Source: Planctomycetota bacterium (GTDB lineage: Bacteria; Planctomycetota; Phycisphaerae; Sedimentisphaerales; Anaerohalosphaeraceae). Taken from it: DNA of 17,093 bases. The translations under genes and the position numbers were made by a program. Positions 6,270 through 14,402 of the stretch are shown here, one piece after another. How positions within the stretch are numbered: the first letter of the stretch is position 1; every line of letters starts with the position of its first letter. Where the stretch lies: positions 1 to 17,093 of the forward strand of contig VRUF01000027.1 in assembly GCA_019456245.1 (NCBI GenBank), in the 5' to 3' direction. The notes below the pieces were generated by a model. It did not search any database and had not been told where the DNA came from. It saw only the letters and a program-made list of their open reading frames with translations.

Positions 6270-9062
6270 TTGAAAAAAACAAAGAAAACAGGTGTAGATA
6301 CCCCTCAGCAAACGTCCGCTACGATAGAGGGGCTTTTTGCTGATGCAATATCCAGAGTTAAAGCACAGGCTGTGCAAACAATAGCCGAACAAAAAGCCCA
6401 TTCTCAAACTCAAGCGCAACAGGCAATTAGCGAAATCAAACTGAACAGAGATAAAGCGATAGCAAATGAAAAGGCCAAAACAAAGCAAGTTGCCGAGCAA
6501 ATAATTAAGATTAAAGCCGAAGCTGAAAAAAATACAATAGCCCTTACCGAACAGGTCGCTCAACTCAATAACGAACTTACAGAAAATGAAAAAGTCCATG
6601 TAAAACAGATAATTAGCATTAAGGCTGAAACCGAAGAATCGATTGCCAACATCGAAGCTAAATATGAACAGCAGTTTGTCAGGGCCAAAACCGAAGCCGA
6701 AAAAACAATTACTCAGTTGCAAACCGAGGCCGAAGCAAAGGTAAAAAGTCATGATGAAGAGATAGCTAATATTAAGACGGACAGCGAAGACAGAGCAAAG
6801 GCCTTAACAGAGCAAATAGCCGGATTTGAGGCTGAAGCCATAAAAAGACAAGAAATTCACACTGAACAAATCGCCAAGGCCAAAACCGAGAGCGAAGAAA
6901 CGATTGCTAAGATCAAAGCTGACTGTGAAGAGCAGATAGCTCAAGTCAAGTCGCAAATCGAAGAGGAAAAGGAAAAAGCCAAGGGTCAATCAGAAGAAAA
7001 ACAAAAAACTTATGAAGAACAGATAGATAAAATCAGGGCAGAAGCTGACCAAAAAGTAAGAAATCTTACTGAACGGATAGCTCAAGTTACGATCAAGGCT
7101 GAAGAAAGCCAAAAGGCTCATGATGAACTGATAAGTAAAATCAAGGTCCTGTCCACCGAGCAAATAAATGCTGCCGAAGCAATGGCAAATGAAAAAGCTG
7201 AGGTTGAGAAAAGAGCAAGAATCCTTACCGAACAGATAGTCAGACTCAATATCCAGGCTGATGAAAAGCGAAAAGCCCACGAAGAACAATTGGCAGAAGT
7301 CAAGTTACATGCCGAAAATGAAATAGAAAAAGTCAAAGCCGAATCCGAAAAAGCGATTGCAAATGAAAAAATTCGAGTGGATAAAACTACAGAACAAATA
7401 GGTATACTCGTAAACAAACTCAAAGCCGAAACCGCTGAAAAGCAAAGAGTACACGAAGAGCAGTTAGCTAGAGTCGAGTTACAAGTCGAAGCGGAAACGG
7501 AAAAGGTCAGGGCTGAGGCAGAAGAAAAAACAAATGAACTGACTGAGCAATTTATCCAAATTCAACTCAAGGCCGAAGAAAACCAAAAGGCTTATGAAGC
7601 ACAGATAAGTAAACTCAAGGCCCAGTCTACCGAGCAAATAAATGCAGCCGAAGCAACCGCATATAAAAAAGCTGAGGTTGAAGAAAAAAGTAGAATCTTT
7701 ACAGAGCAAATTACACAACTCAAGGCCGAAGCGGCTGAAAAACGAAAAGCTAACGAAGAACAATTGGTAGAAGTCAAGTTGCAGGCCGAGGAAATGATCA
7801 GGGCTGAGGCTGATGAAAAAACCGATGAACTGACTAAGCATATTGCCCAAATTAAAACTCAAGCCGAAGAGCAGCAACTCGCTCACAAAAAGAAGACAGA
7901 TGAAATCCACGCCGAGGCTGACGAGGCAGTCATCCAGCAAAAAGTAGAATCGGAATCGGAAACCAGGGATAAAGAAAAAGACTACGATGAAACAATAACC
8001 AAAATCAGGGCTGAAGCAGAAGGGGAAATAATTGAACTGACCGAGCAGATTGCTCAAATCAAAACTCAGGCTGAAGAAAAACAAACAAGTCATGGAGAAC
8101 AGATAGGTAAAATCAAGGCGGATACCGCTGAACAAATAGACAAAGTAAAAGCTGAAACCGAAGAAAGAGCAAGGGTCCTCACAGTACAAATAGCTCAACT
8201 CAAAGCCGAAGCTGCGGAAAAGCAAAAGATCCACAAAGAGCATCTGGCAAAAGCCGATTCACAAGCTGAAGAGGAAATCGGAAAAGTCAGGGATCATGCC
8301 GAAGAAGAGCAAAAAAAACATGATGAAGATATAGCCAGAATCAAAGCCGAAACCGAAGAAAGGGCGAAGGCTATCACCGAGCAGATAGATGAGATCAAGG
8401 CAGAAATTACCAAATGTAGAAATGCAGCAAAAACACCCCAAAGCAAGAATTCAGTTGCCACCGGTGTATCTGAAACTATACAGAAAATGGTACAATCACC
8501 GGCAGACCTTCCAGATGGACAAACCCTGAAAACTTCAGCGAAATATGCTGAAGACATTATGCAAAAAGAACTCGAATGGGGCACTGCCAACGACACTGTT
8601 CAGCAAACGCTCGATAAAATGAAGCAGCAGCAAGTCCGTTATATATTGGTAGGCACCGACGGAGTGCTTGAGGGTATCGTATCAAAGTCTGATTTAAATG
8701 GTGCCGTCAGTCCATACCTGCAACCTATGTTTGCCAAATGGCGACGGCCTCAGGATGATGCCACACTTAAACTCAAGCTTAAATTGATAATGAGCAGCCC
8801 GGTTCACATTATAAGCCCACAGATGCCACTTAAAATTATAATGAGAACTATATCTCGACTTAACATATGTGCTTTACCTGTTGTGGATCAACAAGGTAAA
8901 GTACTTGGTTTAGTAACAGAAGCTGATATCTTTAAGGCGGTACTAAACACAAAGATTGATCCAAATATCAGCACTTCAGAAAAATCCCATCAGATACAAT
9001 CCGCATCTCCAAAACCGCCCGAACGCACAAAAGCAAACCGGCCCGCTCTTGTCAATGCATAA
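6270..9062 (+). CDS. Giant Lys/Glu/Ala-rich coiled-coil protein with C-terminal CBS pair (930 aa)
   Basis: The start is a TTG at 6270 (MKKTKKTGVDTP) with AGGGG 9 nt upstream. Residues ~20-715 are an unbroken charged coiled coil of repeating EEQIAKIKAEAEE / RAKALTEQIAQLKAEAEEKQKAH units, with no proline breaks, cysteine clusters or NTPase motifs. A ~67-aa module occurs twice, 158 aa apart. Residues 716-757 are a flexible linker. Residues ~758-893 are a CBS pair. CBS1 is AEDIMQKELEWGTANDTVQQTLDKMKQQQ...GIVSKSDL and CBS2 is LIMSSPVHIISPQMPL...LPVVDQQGKVLGLVTEADIF. The long linker SPYLQPMFAKWRRPQDDATL between them fits a CBS subfamily I associate with planctomycetes. CBS pairs bind adenosyl ligands, so this is plausibly a rod regulated by ATP/AMP-type nucleotides. 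There is no signal peptide or membrane segment, so it is probably cytoplasmic. Confidence 0.9.
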   Translation: MKKTKKTGVDTPQQTSATIEGLFADAISRVKAQAVQTIAEQKAHSQTQAQQAISEIKLNRDKAIANEKAKTKQVAEQIIKIKAEAEKNTIALTEQVAQLNNELTENEKVHVKQIISIKAETEESIANIEAKYEQQFVRAKTEAEKTITQLQTEAEAKVKSHDEEIANIKTDSEDRAKALTEQIAGFEAEAIKRQEIHTEQIAKAKTESEETIAKIKADCEEQIAQVKSQIEEEKEKAKGQSEEKQKTYEEQIDKIRAEADQKVRNLTERIAQVTIKAEESQKAHDELISKIKVLSTEQINAAEAMANEKAEVEKRARILTEQIVRLNIQADEKRKAHEEQLAEVKLHAENEIEKVKAESEKAIANEKIRVDKTTEQIGILVNKLKAETAEKQRVHEEQLARVELQVEAETEKVRAEAEEKTNELTEQFIQIQLKAEENQKAYEAQISKLKAQSTEQINAAEATAYKKAEVEEKSRIFTEQITQLKAEAAEKRKANEEQLVEVKLQAEEMIRAEADEKTDELTKHIAQIKTQAEEQQLAHKKKTDEIHAEADEAVIQQKVESESETRDKEKDYDETITKIRAEAEGEIIELTEQIAQIKTQAEEKQTSHGEQIGKIKADTAEQIDKVKAETEERARVLTVQIAQLKAEAAEKQKIHKEHLAKADSQAEEEIGKVRDHAEEEQKKHDEDIARIKAETEERAKAITEQIDEIKAEITKCRNAAKTPQSKNSVATGVSETIQKMVQSPADLPDGQTLKTSAKYAEDIMQKELEWGTANDTVQQTLDKMKQQQVRYILVGTDGVLEGIVSKSDLNGAVSPYLQPMFAKWRRPQDDATLKLKLKLIMSSPVHIISPQMPLKIIMRTISRLNICALPVVDQQGKVLGLVTEADIFKAVLNTKIDPNISTSEKSHQIQSASPKPPERTKANRPALVNA
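7113..7791 (+). repeat. Intragenic duplication of a ~67-aa module, 474 bp apart
   Basis: The block around ISKIKVLSTEQINAAEA...AEVEKRARILTEQI recurs as ISKLKAQSTEQINAAEA...AEVEEKSRIFTEQI. Anchors accgag at 7155 and 7629, and gaagtcaag at 7296 and 7770, both give exactly 474 bp (158 codons). This marks duplication of a rod segment, not just shared composition. Confidence 0.8.
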
Positions 9063-9069
9063 AGAGCGG
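9043..9069 (+). terminator. Hairpin overlapping the stop of the CBS gene
   Basis: CCGCTCTT (9043-9050) and AAGAGCGG (9062-9069) form a perfect 8-bp GC-rich stem around the TAA stop. No T tract follows, so it may be an end-protecting or Rho-associated structure and not an intrinsic terminator. Confidence 0.35.
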
Positions 9070-9124
9070 CAGCATGACCCATTCCAGATGTTTCCTCTCG
9101 CTTAATCCAGGTCTAAATGATACT

Positions 9125-9153
9125 TTGACTTTCCCCTTAAAAGTTGTTATAAT
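9125..9153 (+). promoter_or_regulatory. Sigma70-type promoter for the PAS coiled-coil gene
   Basis: TTGACT (9125-9130), a 17-bp spacer and a perfect TATAAT (9148-9153) form a near-consensus promoter. Transcription would start near 9160, leaving a leader of about 110 nt before the PAS start at 9270. The leader contains a short ORF. The PAS gene can therefore be expressed apart from the CBS gene. Confidence 0.7.
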
Positions 9154-9183
9154 AACATAAATTGCCTATCAAGGATGGGGGCG

Positions 9184-9282
9184 ATGTGCGTTTTTTGCGA
9201 TGAAAACGTATATTTGCAAGTCTTTAGGAAGCAAAATGATAACATGGCGCAAGTCTCTGGGTTGGTGGAATGGGTGATATAA
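9184..9282 (+). CDS. Possible 32-aa leader ORF overlapping the PAS gene start
   Basis: An ATG at 9184 preceded by AAGGATGGGGGCG opens a 32-codon frame (MCVFCDENVYLQVFRKQND...) that stops at 9280-9282, overlapping the next start at 9270 by 13 nt in another frame. The peptide has a CxxC at positions 2-5. The PAS start itself has only a GGTGGA pressed directly against it, so translational coupling through this ORF would explain how it is translated. It may equally be chance. Confidence 0.4.
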   Translation: MCVFCDENVYLQVFRKQNDNMAQVSGLVEWVI

Positions 9283-12200
9283 TTGCTACAGATAGGCAAA
9301 TCGAGCAGATACTGCAAGAGATGACGGTTATCCCTGAAAAGGTTACTGATGGGATTGTTGTAATCGATCTGGCTGGTACCATTCGCTTCGTTAATTCCGC
9401 ATGGGCTTTGATACATGGCTACCCCACCAACGATGCGTTAACTGGCAAACATATTAGCAGATGCCACTCCGATGAGGAGATGAAAACTCTCGTCGCCGAT
9501 TTTATCGAAGAGGCAAAACACAGAGGGCAACTTGCCGGCCCGATAGAACACCTGCGAAGCGATGGAACAACATTCTGTTTACATACCAAAATGACCACCG
9601 CCAGGGACAAGAAAGGTAAGATAGTAGGACTTGTCGTTTTTGCCATAGATCGCAACGGCCAAGACCGGGATCAACATCCTCTCGATGCCCAGACAACAGA
9701 ACTGGCAACTGCAATCGAACAACTGCGAGATCAAATCGCTGAACACGAGAACAACGCCAATGATCTCGAAGAACAACACGACCAACTTACCCAACGCCTA
9801 AACCGGCAAGATACGGAATTGGCTGCCGCCAATGAACAACTCCGGCAGAAAATCACCGAACATCGGCAAATACAGCAGCGACTCGAAAAACAGGCGGATG
9901 AATTAATCGCAGCATTCACAGCGAACGAACAACTTCAAAGTCAAATTTCCGAACACCGGAAGGCTGAGATATCACTCAACCAACATATCGATACGCTAAC
10001 AAATGCAAACGAGCAACTCGAACAAACGTTAACCGAACAAAAGGCAAACCCGCAAGTCAATACTGAAAAGGCAATTGCTAATATCGAAGCGGAGCATCAA
10101 CAACAGATTGCCAAACTCAAATTAGATGTTAACGAAACAATAATCAGAGAAAAAATTAGGATTGACAAGATCGCCGGACGAATAGATGGTATAAAAGCCG
10201 ATGCTAAAGAAAAGTCAAAAGCCCATGCCGAACAGATCACGAAACTCAACGCCGAACTTGCTGAAAAAGAAAGAACTTATACTACACGAATAGCTAACAT
10301 CAAAACTGAGGCTGAACAAAAAATAGCTGAGGAAAAGGCCAGGTCTGAACAGGTCGCCGAGCAAATTGTCAGGATTAAGACGGAAACCGAAAAGTCAATC
10401 GCCGACATCGAAGCTAAATATGAACAACAGCTTGCCAGAATCAACACTGAAGCGGAAGAAAATGCCGCTAAGATTAAAACCGAGGCCGAGGAAAAGGAAA
10501 AAGCCCATGATGAGCAAATAGCAAAAAATAGAAATGAAAATGAAGAAAAAACAGCAGAACTGACTGAACAGATTATTCAAATCCAAACCCGGGCCAAAGA
10601 GGAGCAAGTTTCTCTTAAAGAGCAGGTAGATAAAATAAAGGCCGAGACTGGTGATGCAATTGCTAAGTTCAAGGCTGAGCACACTGAGCAGATAAGCAAG
10701 GTCAAGAATGAAGCTGAAGAATCGGTTGCGCAGGTTAAGGATGAGTTTGAGGCAAGCAAAGAATATCATAAAGAAGAAGTGGGCAATCTCAGAGCCGAGA
10801 TCGAAGAAAGCGCAAGGGTACTCACCGGGCAGATCACTCAACTCAAAGCCGAAGCTGAAAAAACACAAAAAGCTCACAATGAGCAGATAGCAGAATTCAA
10901 GTTCCAGGCTGAAGAAGAAACAGAAAAGATCAAGACTAAGGCCGAAGAAAATGTGGCTGAGATTCAAGCAGAAGCTGAGGAACAGAAAAAAAGCAATGCT
11001 GCAGAAATAGCTAAGGTCAAAACTCAAAGCGAAGACAGTGCAAAGGATTTAACAGAGCAAATAACCAGGCTCGAGGCAGAAACTGAGGGACAGAAAAAAG
11101 TACATGCCGAAGAAATAACTAATATAAATGCTGAACATGAAGAGGTAATTGCTAAGTTCAAGGCTGAAGCTCAAGAGCAAATAACCAAAGTCAACACTGA
11201 GGTCAATGACGCTAAAGAAAAGTCAAAAAACCTTGCTGAACAGGTCGCTCAACTCAATGCCGATCTTGCTGAAAAACAAAACAAGCACAACGAAGAAATC
11301 GTTAGCATTAAAGTTGAAAACGAAAAATCAATGGCCGACATCGAGGCTGAATATCAGCAGCAGTTTGCCATGGCTAAAACAGAAGCTAAAGAATATGCCG
11401 CAAAGCTTAAAACCGAGACCCAAGCAAATGAAAAAGACCTCAAGGAACAAATAGCAAAAATCAGAAATGAAGCTGAAGAAAAAACAACGGAACTAACTGA
11501 GCAGATAACAGGACTCAAGGCCGAAACTGCTGAAATACAAAAGGCACATGCCGAAGAGATAGCTAATATCATTGCCGAAAAAGAAGATACAATTGTCAGG
11601 GGCGAAGCTGACCATCTGGAGCGAATAGCCAACATCAAAGCCCAGGCCCAACAAACCATAGCTGAGGAAAAAACCAGAGCGGATCAGGCTGCTGAAGAAA
11701 TCACCAAGGTCAAGACGGATACCGAAAAGTCAATTGCTGGCATCGAAGCGGAATACGAACAGCGGCTTATCATGGCCAAAACTGAAGCTGAACAAACGAT
11801 CTCTCAGATTAAAACCGAGACCGAGGCAAAGGAAGAAGGCAAAGATGAAGATATAGCTAAAATTAAGGCCGAAAGCGAAGACAGGGCAAAGGCCTTAACA
11901 GAGCAAATAACTAGGCTTGAGTCTGAAATTGCCGAAAAGCAAAAGGCACATATCGAAGAGTTGACTAATATCAATGCCGAAAAAGAAGAGTCGATTACTA
12001 AGGTCAAAGCGGATTGCCAGGAACAGATAGTCAATATCAAAGCTGAAACCGAGAAAACTATAGCTGAGGAGAAGGCCAGGGCAGAGCAGACTGACGAGGC
12101 AAGGGAAAAGGCCTACAATGAAACAACAGCCAAACTCCGGGCCCAAGCCGAAGAAAAGGCAAAAGCCTGCGATGAGCAAATTGCTGAACTAACGGCGGCT

Positions 12201-12596
12201 AATGAAAAACTGCAAAGTGAGATCACCAAGCAGCAACAAAAAGAAAATGCGTTGAAAGAAGACCGCCAGCAGCTTGAGAGACGTCTGGATCAGCAAATTA
12301 CAGAACTAACCGCAGCTGGTGAAAAACTCCGGCGGGAAATTACTAAACGCAAGCAACTTGAACAGCATCTCAGCCAGCAAGCCAGCCAATTAACAGATGC
12401 CAACAAACAAATTCAACAGAAAGATACCGAACAGTCCCAAACCACACGGCATCTAAGCGAGCGGAGTTTTCAGCTAAAGACAATAGAGCAGCAACTTCAG
12501 CGGGAGATCACACGTCGCAAACAGGCCGAGGAAGACCTGACTGATCTCCATGCGAAATTGGATAATATTAACTCCATTGCTCGCAAATATGCGTAA
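9270..12596 (+). CDS. PAS-domain giant coiled-coil protein (1108 aa)
   Basis: The only usable in-frame start after the stop at 9240 is the ATG at 9270. Residues ~18-130 are a PAS fold (VTDGIVVIDLAGTIRFVNSAW, HGY, LRSDGTTF, GKIVGLVVFAIDR). Residues ~140-275 are a Gln-rich coil (QLRQKITEHRQIQQRLEKQ) of the kind that links PAS domains to histidine kinases. Residues ~275-985 are a Lys/Glu/Ala rod closely related to that of the CBS protein (AKIKAESEDRAKALTEQI in both styles), with a large module (EKSIADIEAKYEQQ) seen three times near residues 385, 680 and 810. Residues ~985-1108 return to the Gln-rich kinase-linker style (LQREITRRKQAEEDL). No HisKA, HATPase, GGDEF, methyl-accepting or DNA-binding domain follows, which is odd for a PAS protein. 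No membrane segment is visible. A sensor-capped cytoplasmic rod is inferred. Confidence 0.9.
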   Translation: MGDIIATDRQIEQILQEMTVIPEKVTDGIVVIDLAGTIRFVNSAWALIHGYPTNDALTGKHISRCHSDEEMKTLVADFIEEAKHRGQLAGPIEHLRSDGTTFCLHTKMTTARDKKGKIVGLVVFAIDRNGQDRDQHPLDAQTTELATAIEQLRDQIAEHENNANDLEEQHDQLTQRLNRQDTELAAANEQLRQKITEHRQIQQRLEKQADELIAAFTANEQLQSQISEHRKAEISLNQHIDTLTNANEQLEQTLTEQKANPQVNTEKAIANIEAEHQQQIAKLKLDVNETIIREKIRIDKIAGRIDGIKADAKEKSKAHAEQITKLNAELAEKERTYTTRIANIKTEAEQKIAEEKARSEQVAEQIVRIKTETEKSIADIEAKYEQQLARINTEAEENAAKIKTEAEEKEKAHDEQIAKNRNENEEKTAELTEQIIQIQTRAKEEQVSLKEQVDKIKAETGDAIAKFKAEHTEQISKVKNEAEESVAQVKDEFEASKEYHKEEVGNLRAEIEESARVLTGQITQLKAEAEKTQKAHNEQIAEFKFQAEEETEKIKTKAEENVAEIQAEAEEQKKSNAAEIAKVKTQSEDSAKDLTEQITRLEAETEGQKKVHAEEITNINAEHEEVIAKFKAEAQEQITKVNTEVNDAKEKSKNLAEQVAQLNADLAEKQNKHNEEIVSIKVENEKSMADIEAEYQQQFAMAKTEAKEYAAKLKTETQANEKDLKEQIAKIRNEAEEKTTELTEQITGLKAETAEIQKAHAEEIANIIAEKEDTIVRGEADHLERIANIKAQAQQTIAEEKTRADQAAEEITKVKTDTEKSIAGIEAEYEQRLIMAKTEAEQTISQIKTETEAKEEGKDEDIAKIKAESEDRAKALTEQITRLESEIAEKQKAHIEELTNINAEKEESITKVKADCQEQIVNIKAETEKTIAEEKARAEQTDEAREKAYNETTAKLRAQAEEKAKACDEQIAELTAANEKLQSEITKQQQKENALKEDRQQLERRLDQQITELTAAGEKLRREITKRKQLEQHLSQQASQLTDANKQIQQKDTEQSQTTRHLSERSFQLKTIEQQLQREITRRKQAEEDLTDLHAKLDNINSIARKYA

Positions 12597-12657
12597 GTTA
12601 TACATGCAGCTTTAGCTTGGCCTGTTTGAAAAACTGTGATGAAAACCAAAGAGTATA

Positions 12658-12697
12658 TCCCGAAGGGACTCGAACCCTCAACCTTCGGATCGACAGT
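12658..12697 (-). repeat. tRNA 3'-half fragment, copy A (attachment-site-like)
   Basis: Read on the minus strand, this starts in an anticodon loop (CTGTCGA), continues through TCCGA, a variable loop, and a canonical T arm GAGGG-TTCGAGT-CCCTT, and ends near CGGGA. The 5' half (acceptor, D arm) is absent, so it is not a functional tRNA. The 40 bases are the exact reverse complement of copy B at 14433-14472. The tRNA-Asn/Asp-like loop suggests the tRNA of origin. Downstream, TTGGTGCACA-type repeats lie at about 12817-12836; nothing else is seen between 12597 and 12858. Confidence 0.75.
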
Positions 12698-12858
12698 ACG
12701 ATACGAAGGTTGCCCAGAAAGTCCATTATTTCGCGTAAATGAAGGTTTTCAAAAGACTTACATTGATTTCAGTGTAGGCAGATAGTAGCCAGATAGTAGG
12801 CAGGCAGGACATCGTTGGTGCACATTTTGGTGCACACCCAATAAACTCGATACTTATA

Positions 12859-13374
12859 TCACTTATAATGGTTCGCAAAGTAGTCTAATAACTCTTTTGT
12901 CCTCTTAACCATATCGTCATCTTCTTCAATTTCACTAATCTCATCAATTTCATCAAGGTCAATAACAAGCAGTGTTTTAAAAGCTATGCCTTTTTGGACA
13001 TCTTCCAATAAATGAAGAATTCCATCATCCCTTAGCAAGGACGCTTCTACAAGTCGCCCATTGGGGATGACAAAGTCTGAGTAGTTTTGTTGAACAAAGT
13101 TTGCAACAGTTTTGGGGATTTGAAAATTAGAATTATCATGCCTACTGCCATCTATATTGACAGCACCGATTTGATTATTCCTACGAAAAATATGAATATG
13201 GTCTTGGCAGTTTTGAAGTCTCGCAACATCATACCTCAAGCTATATCCTTTCGGAAGTTCCTGATGCTTTCCAGCATATTTTTCTATAAGCAGTGTTGTT
13301 CGAGTTGTATCAATTAATGCCATATTGTGGTAAATGATGACAGTTTCGCCTGATTTTATTGCTATTGCCTGCAT
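12859..13374 (-). CDS. Hypothetical protein of the mobile island (171 aa)
   Basis: The start is the ATG at 13374 (MQAIAIKSGETVI) with GGTGA about 9 nt upstream. The protein is mixed alpha/beta, with a central segment LRYDVARLQNCQDHIHIFRRNNQIGAVNIDGSRHD and an acidic patch near the C-terminus (IDLDEIDEISEIEEDDD). The paired HIHIFRR and GSRHD histidines resemble the core of several small uncharacterised or toxin-like families found with mobile DNA, but I do not recognise the family with confidence. It has no signal peptide or membrane helix. It stands alone, facing left, between tRNA fragment A and the IS21 remnant. Confidence 0.7.
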   Translation of the reverse strand: MQAIAIKSGETVIIYHNMALIDTTRTTLLIEKYAGKHQELPKGYSLRYDVARLQNCQDHIHIFRRNNQIGAVNIDGSRHDNSNFQIPKTVANFVQQNYSDFVIPNGRLVEASLLRDDGILHLLEDVQKGIAFKTLLVIDLDEIDEISEIEEDDDMVKRTKELLDYFANHYK

Positions 13375-13422
13375 ATATAGTTCACCATCCTTTCTTCAAA
13401 AACTCCATATTTCACTTCTAAG

Positions 13423-14209
13423 TGTAAACGGCGGAGTAAAATTGTACCATCTGGCGGAACAAAAATGTACCACCCATTCACTATATAGCCGAGACCGCCC
13501 CGGCTGTCAATACTCAATCCTTACCAGCTCTTTTTTTCTGTCTGGCTAAGCGTTTGCGGCTCTGCTCGAGACGATAGCTTTGGCCGTTAGCTTTGATTAT
13601 ATGAACCCTGTGCGTCAGCCGATCCAGCATCGCACCGGTTAACCTCTCAGAGCCGCATACCTCTATCCAACTCTCCGAACGGCAGATTGCTGGTGACAAT
13701 CAAACTCTGTCGCTCGTAGGCTCGACTGACCACTTCAAACAGCAATTCAGAGCCTGATTTGCTAAATGGGACATATCCCAGTTCATCGAGGATCAGTAAA
13801 TCCTGCTTTTGAAGTTGCGTCAGCAATCTTTGCAATTGTCGATCTTCTCTGGCTTCCAATAACTGTGTTACCAGAGCAGTACATCCAAAGAACCTTACCT
13901 TGTACCCCTGACAGCACGCGGCAAAGCCTAATGCCGTTGCAAGATGCGTCTTGCCTGTTCCACTATTGCCGATCAGTAAAACATTTTCGTGCTTATCAAC
14001 AAACTCACAACGCAGCAATTCTCTTATCAAAGGTTCGTTTACAGATATTTGTTCTTTAAAGTCAAAGCTGTCAATCGTTTTAAGCATTGGGAACTTCGCA
14101 GCTTTGATCCGCCTGTCCATCTTTACAGCCAATTATCACAGGTTTTCGGTTAGAGTAGTACAATTTTCAAACGCCCGCCAGATGGTACAATTTTGCTCCG
14201 CCGCTTACA
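13423..14209 (-). mobile_element. IS21-family deletion derivative (787 bp)
   Basis: The terminal inverted repeats at 13423-13457 and 14175-14209 match at 33 of 35 positions; both begin TGTAA, contain CGGCGGAG and end TTGTACCATCTGGCGG. A second inner repeat of the type AAATGTACCAC lies inside each end, as in IS21 elements, which carry multiple terminal sites. Inside is only a truncated, frameshifted istB; the istA transposase is gone. No obvious target duplication flanks the ends. The element should be immobile unless an intact relative acts on its ends. Confidence 0.85.
13514..14132 (-). pseudogene. istB: istB, IS21 helper ATPase, 5'-truncated and frameshifted
   Basis: The first frame (14132-13647) encodes an AAA+ core with Walker A GNSGTGKT, Walker B LLILDELG and the family motif IVTSNLPFGE. 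One extra T at about 13669-13670 then shifts the frame. Removing it restores GEWIEVCGSERLTGAMLDRLTHR...SYRLEQSRKRL, the standard IstB end, in the frame that stops at 13514. About 85 N-terminal residues normally present in IstB are missing: two stop codons lie just upstream of the TTG at 14132, and the deletion also removed istA. IstB normally assists IstA in target choice and strand transfer, so this copy is not expected to function. Confidence 0.9.
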
Positions 14210-14402
14210 GGCGTCTGAAAGCAAGCTACAAAAGAGCTTGCTACGGTGTGTTATGCATATTGTTAAGTCTGTATTTTAAAGTGGCATCGCATGAGCCTTG
14301 CCCCAATTCTTGCCCCAATCGCGCCTACGAGGCTCTCTGTAGGGTCTCGGTTGGTTCTCGGCCAGTTTCATAAGTCTTTATTTACCAATCATTAATCGTT
14401 TA

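Noticed and set aside
6159..12179. Minus-strand ORFs rich in Phe/Leu/Gly that look like membrane proteins
   Set aside because: They are reverse reading of the Lys/Glu/Ala-coding repeats (AAA/GAA codons give TTT/TTC), not independent genes.
1..12596. Magnetosome, gas-vesicle or microcompartment gene cluster
   Set aside because: Coiled coils and small glycine-rich proteins occur in such clusters, but no Mam/Mad core protein, GvpA-like shell protein or BMC-domain protein is present.
1722..12596. SMC-type ATPase for the long coiled coils
   Set aside because: No Walker A, Walker B or ABC signature motif occurs in any of these proteins.
9270..12596. Histidine kinase or chemoreceptor
   Set aside because: A PAS domain and kinase-type linkers are present, but no HisKA/HATPase, methyl-accepting signalling hairpin or membrane segment.
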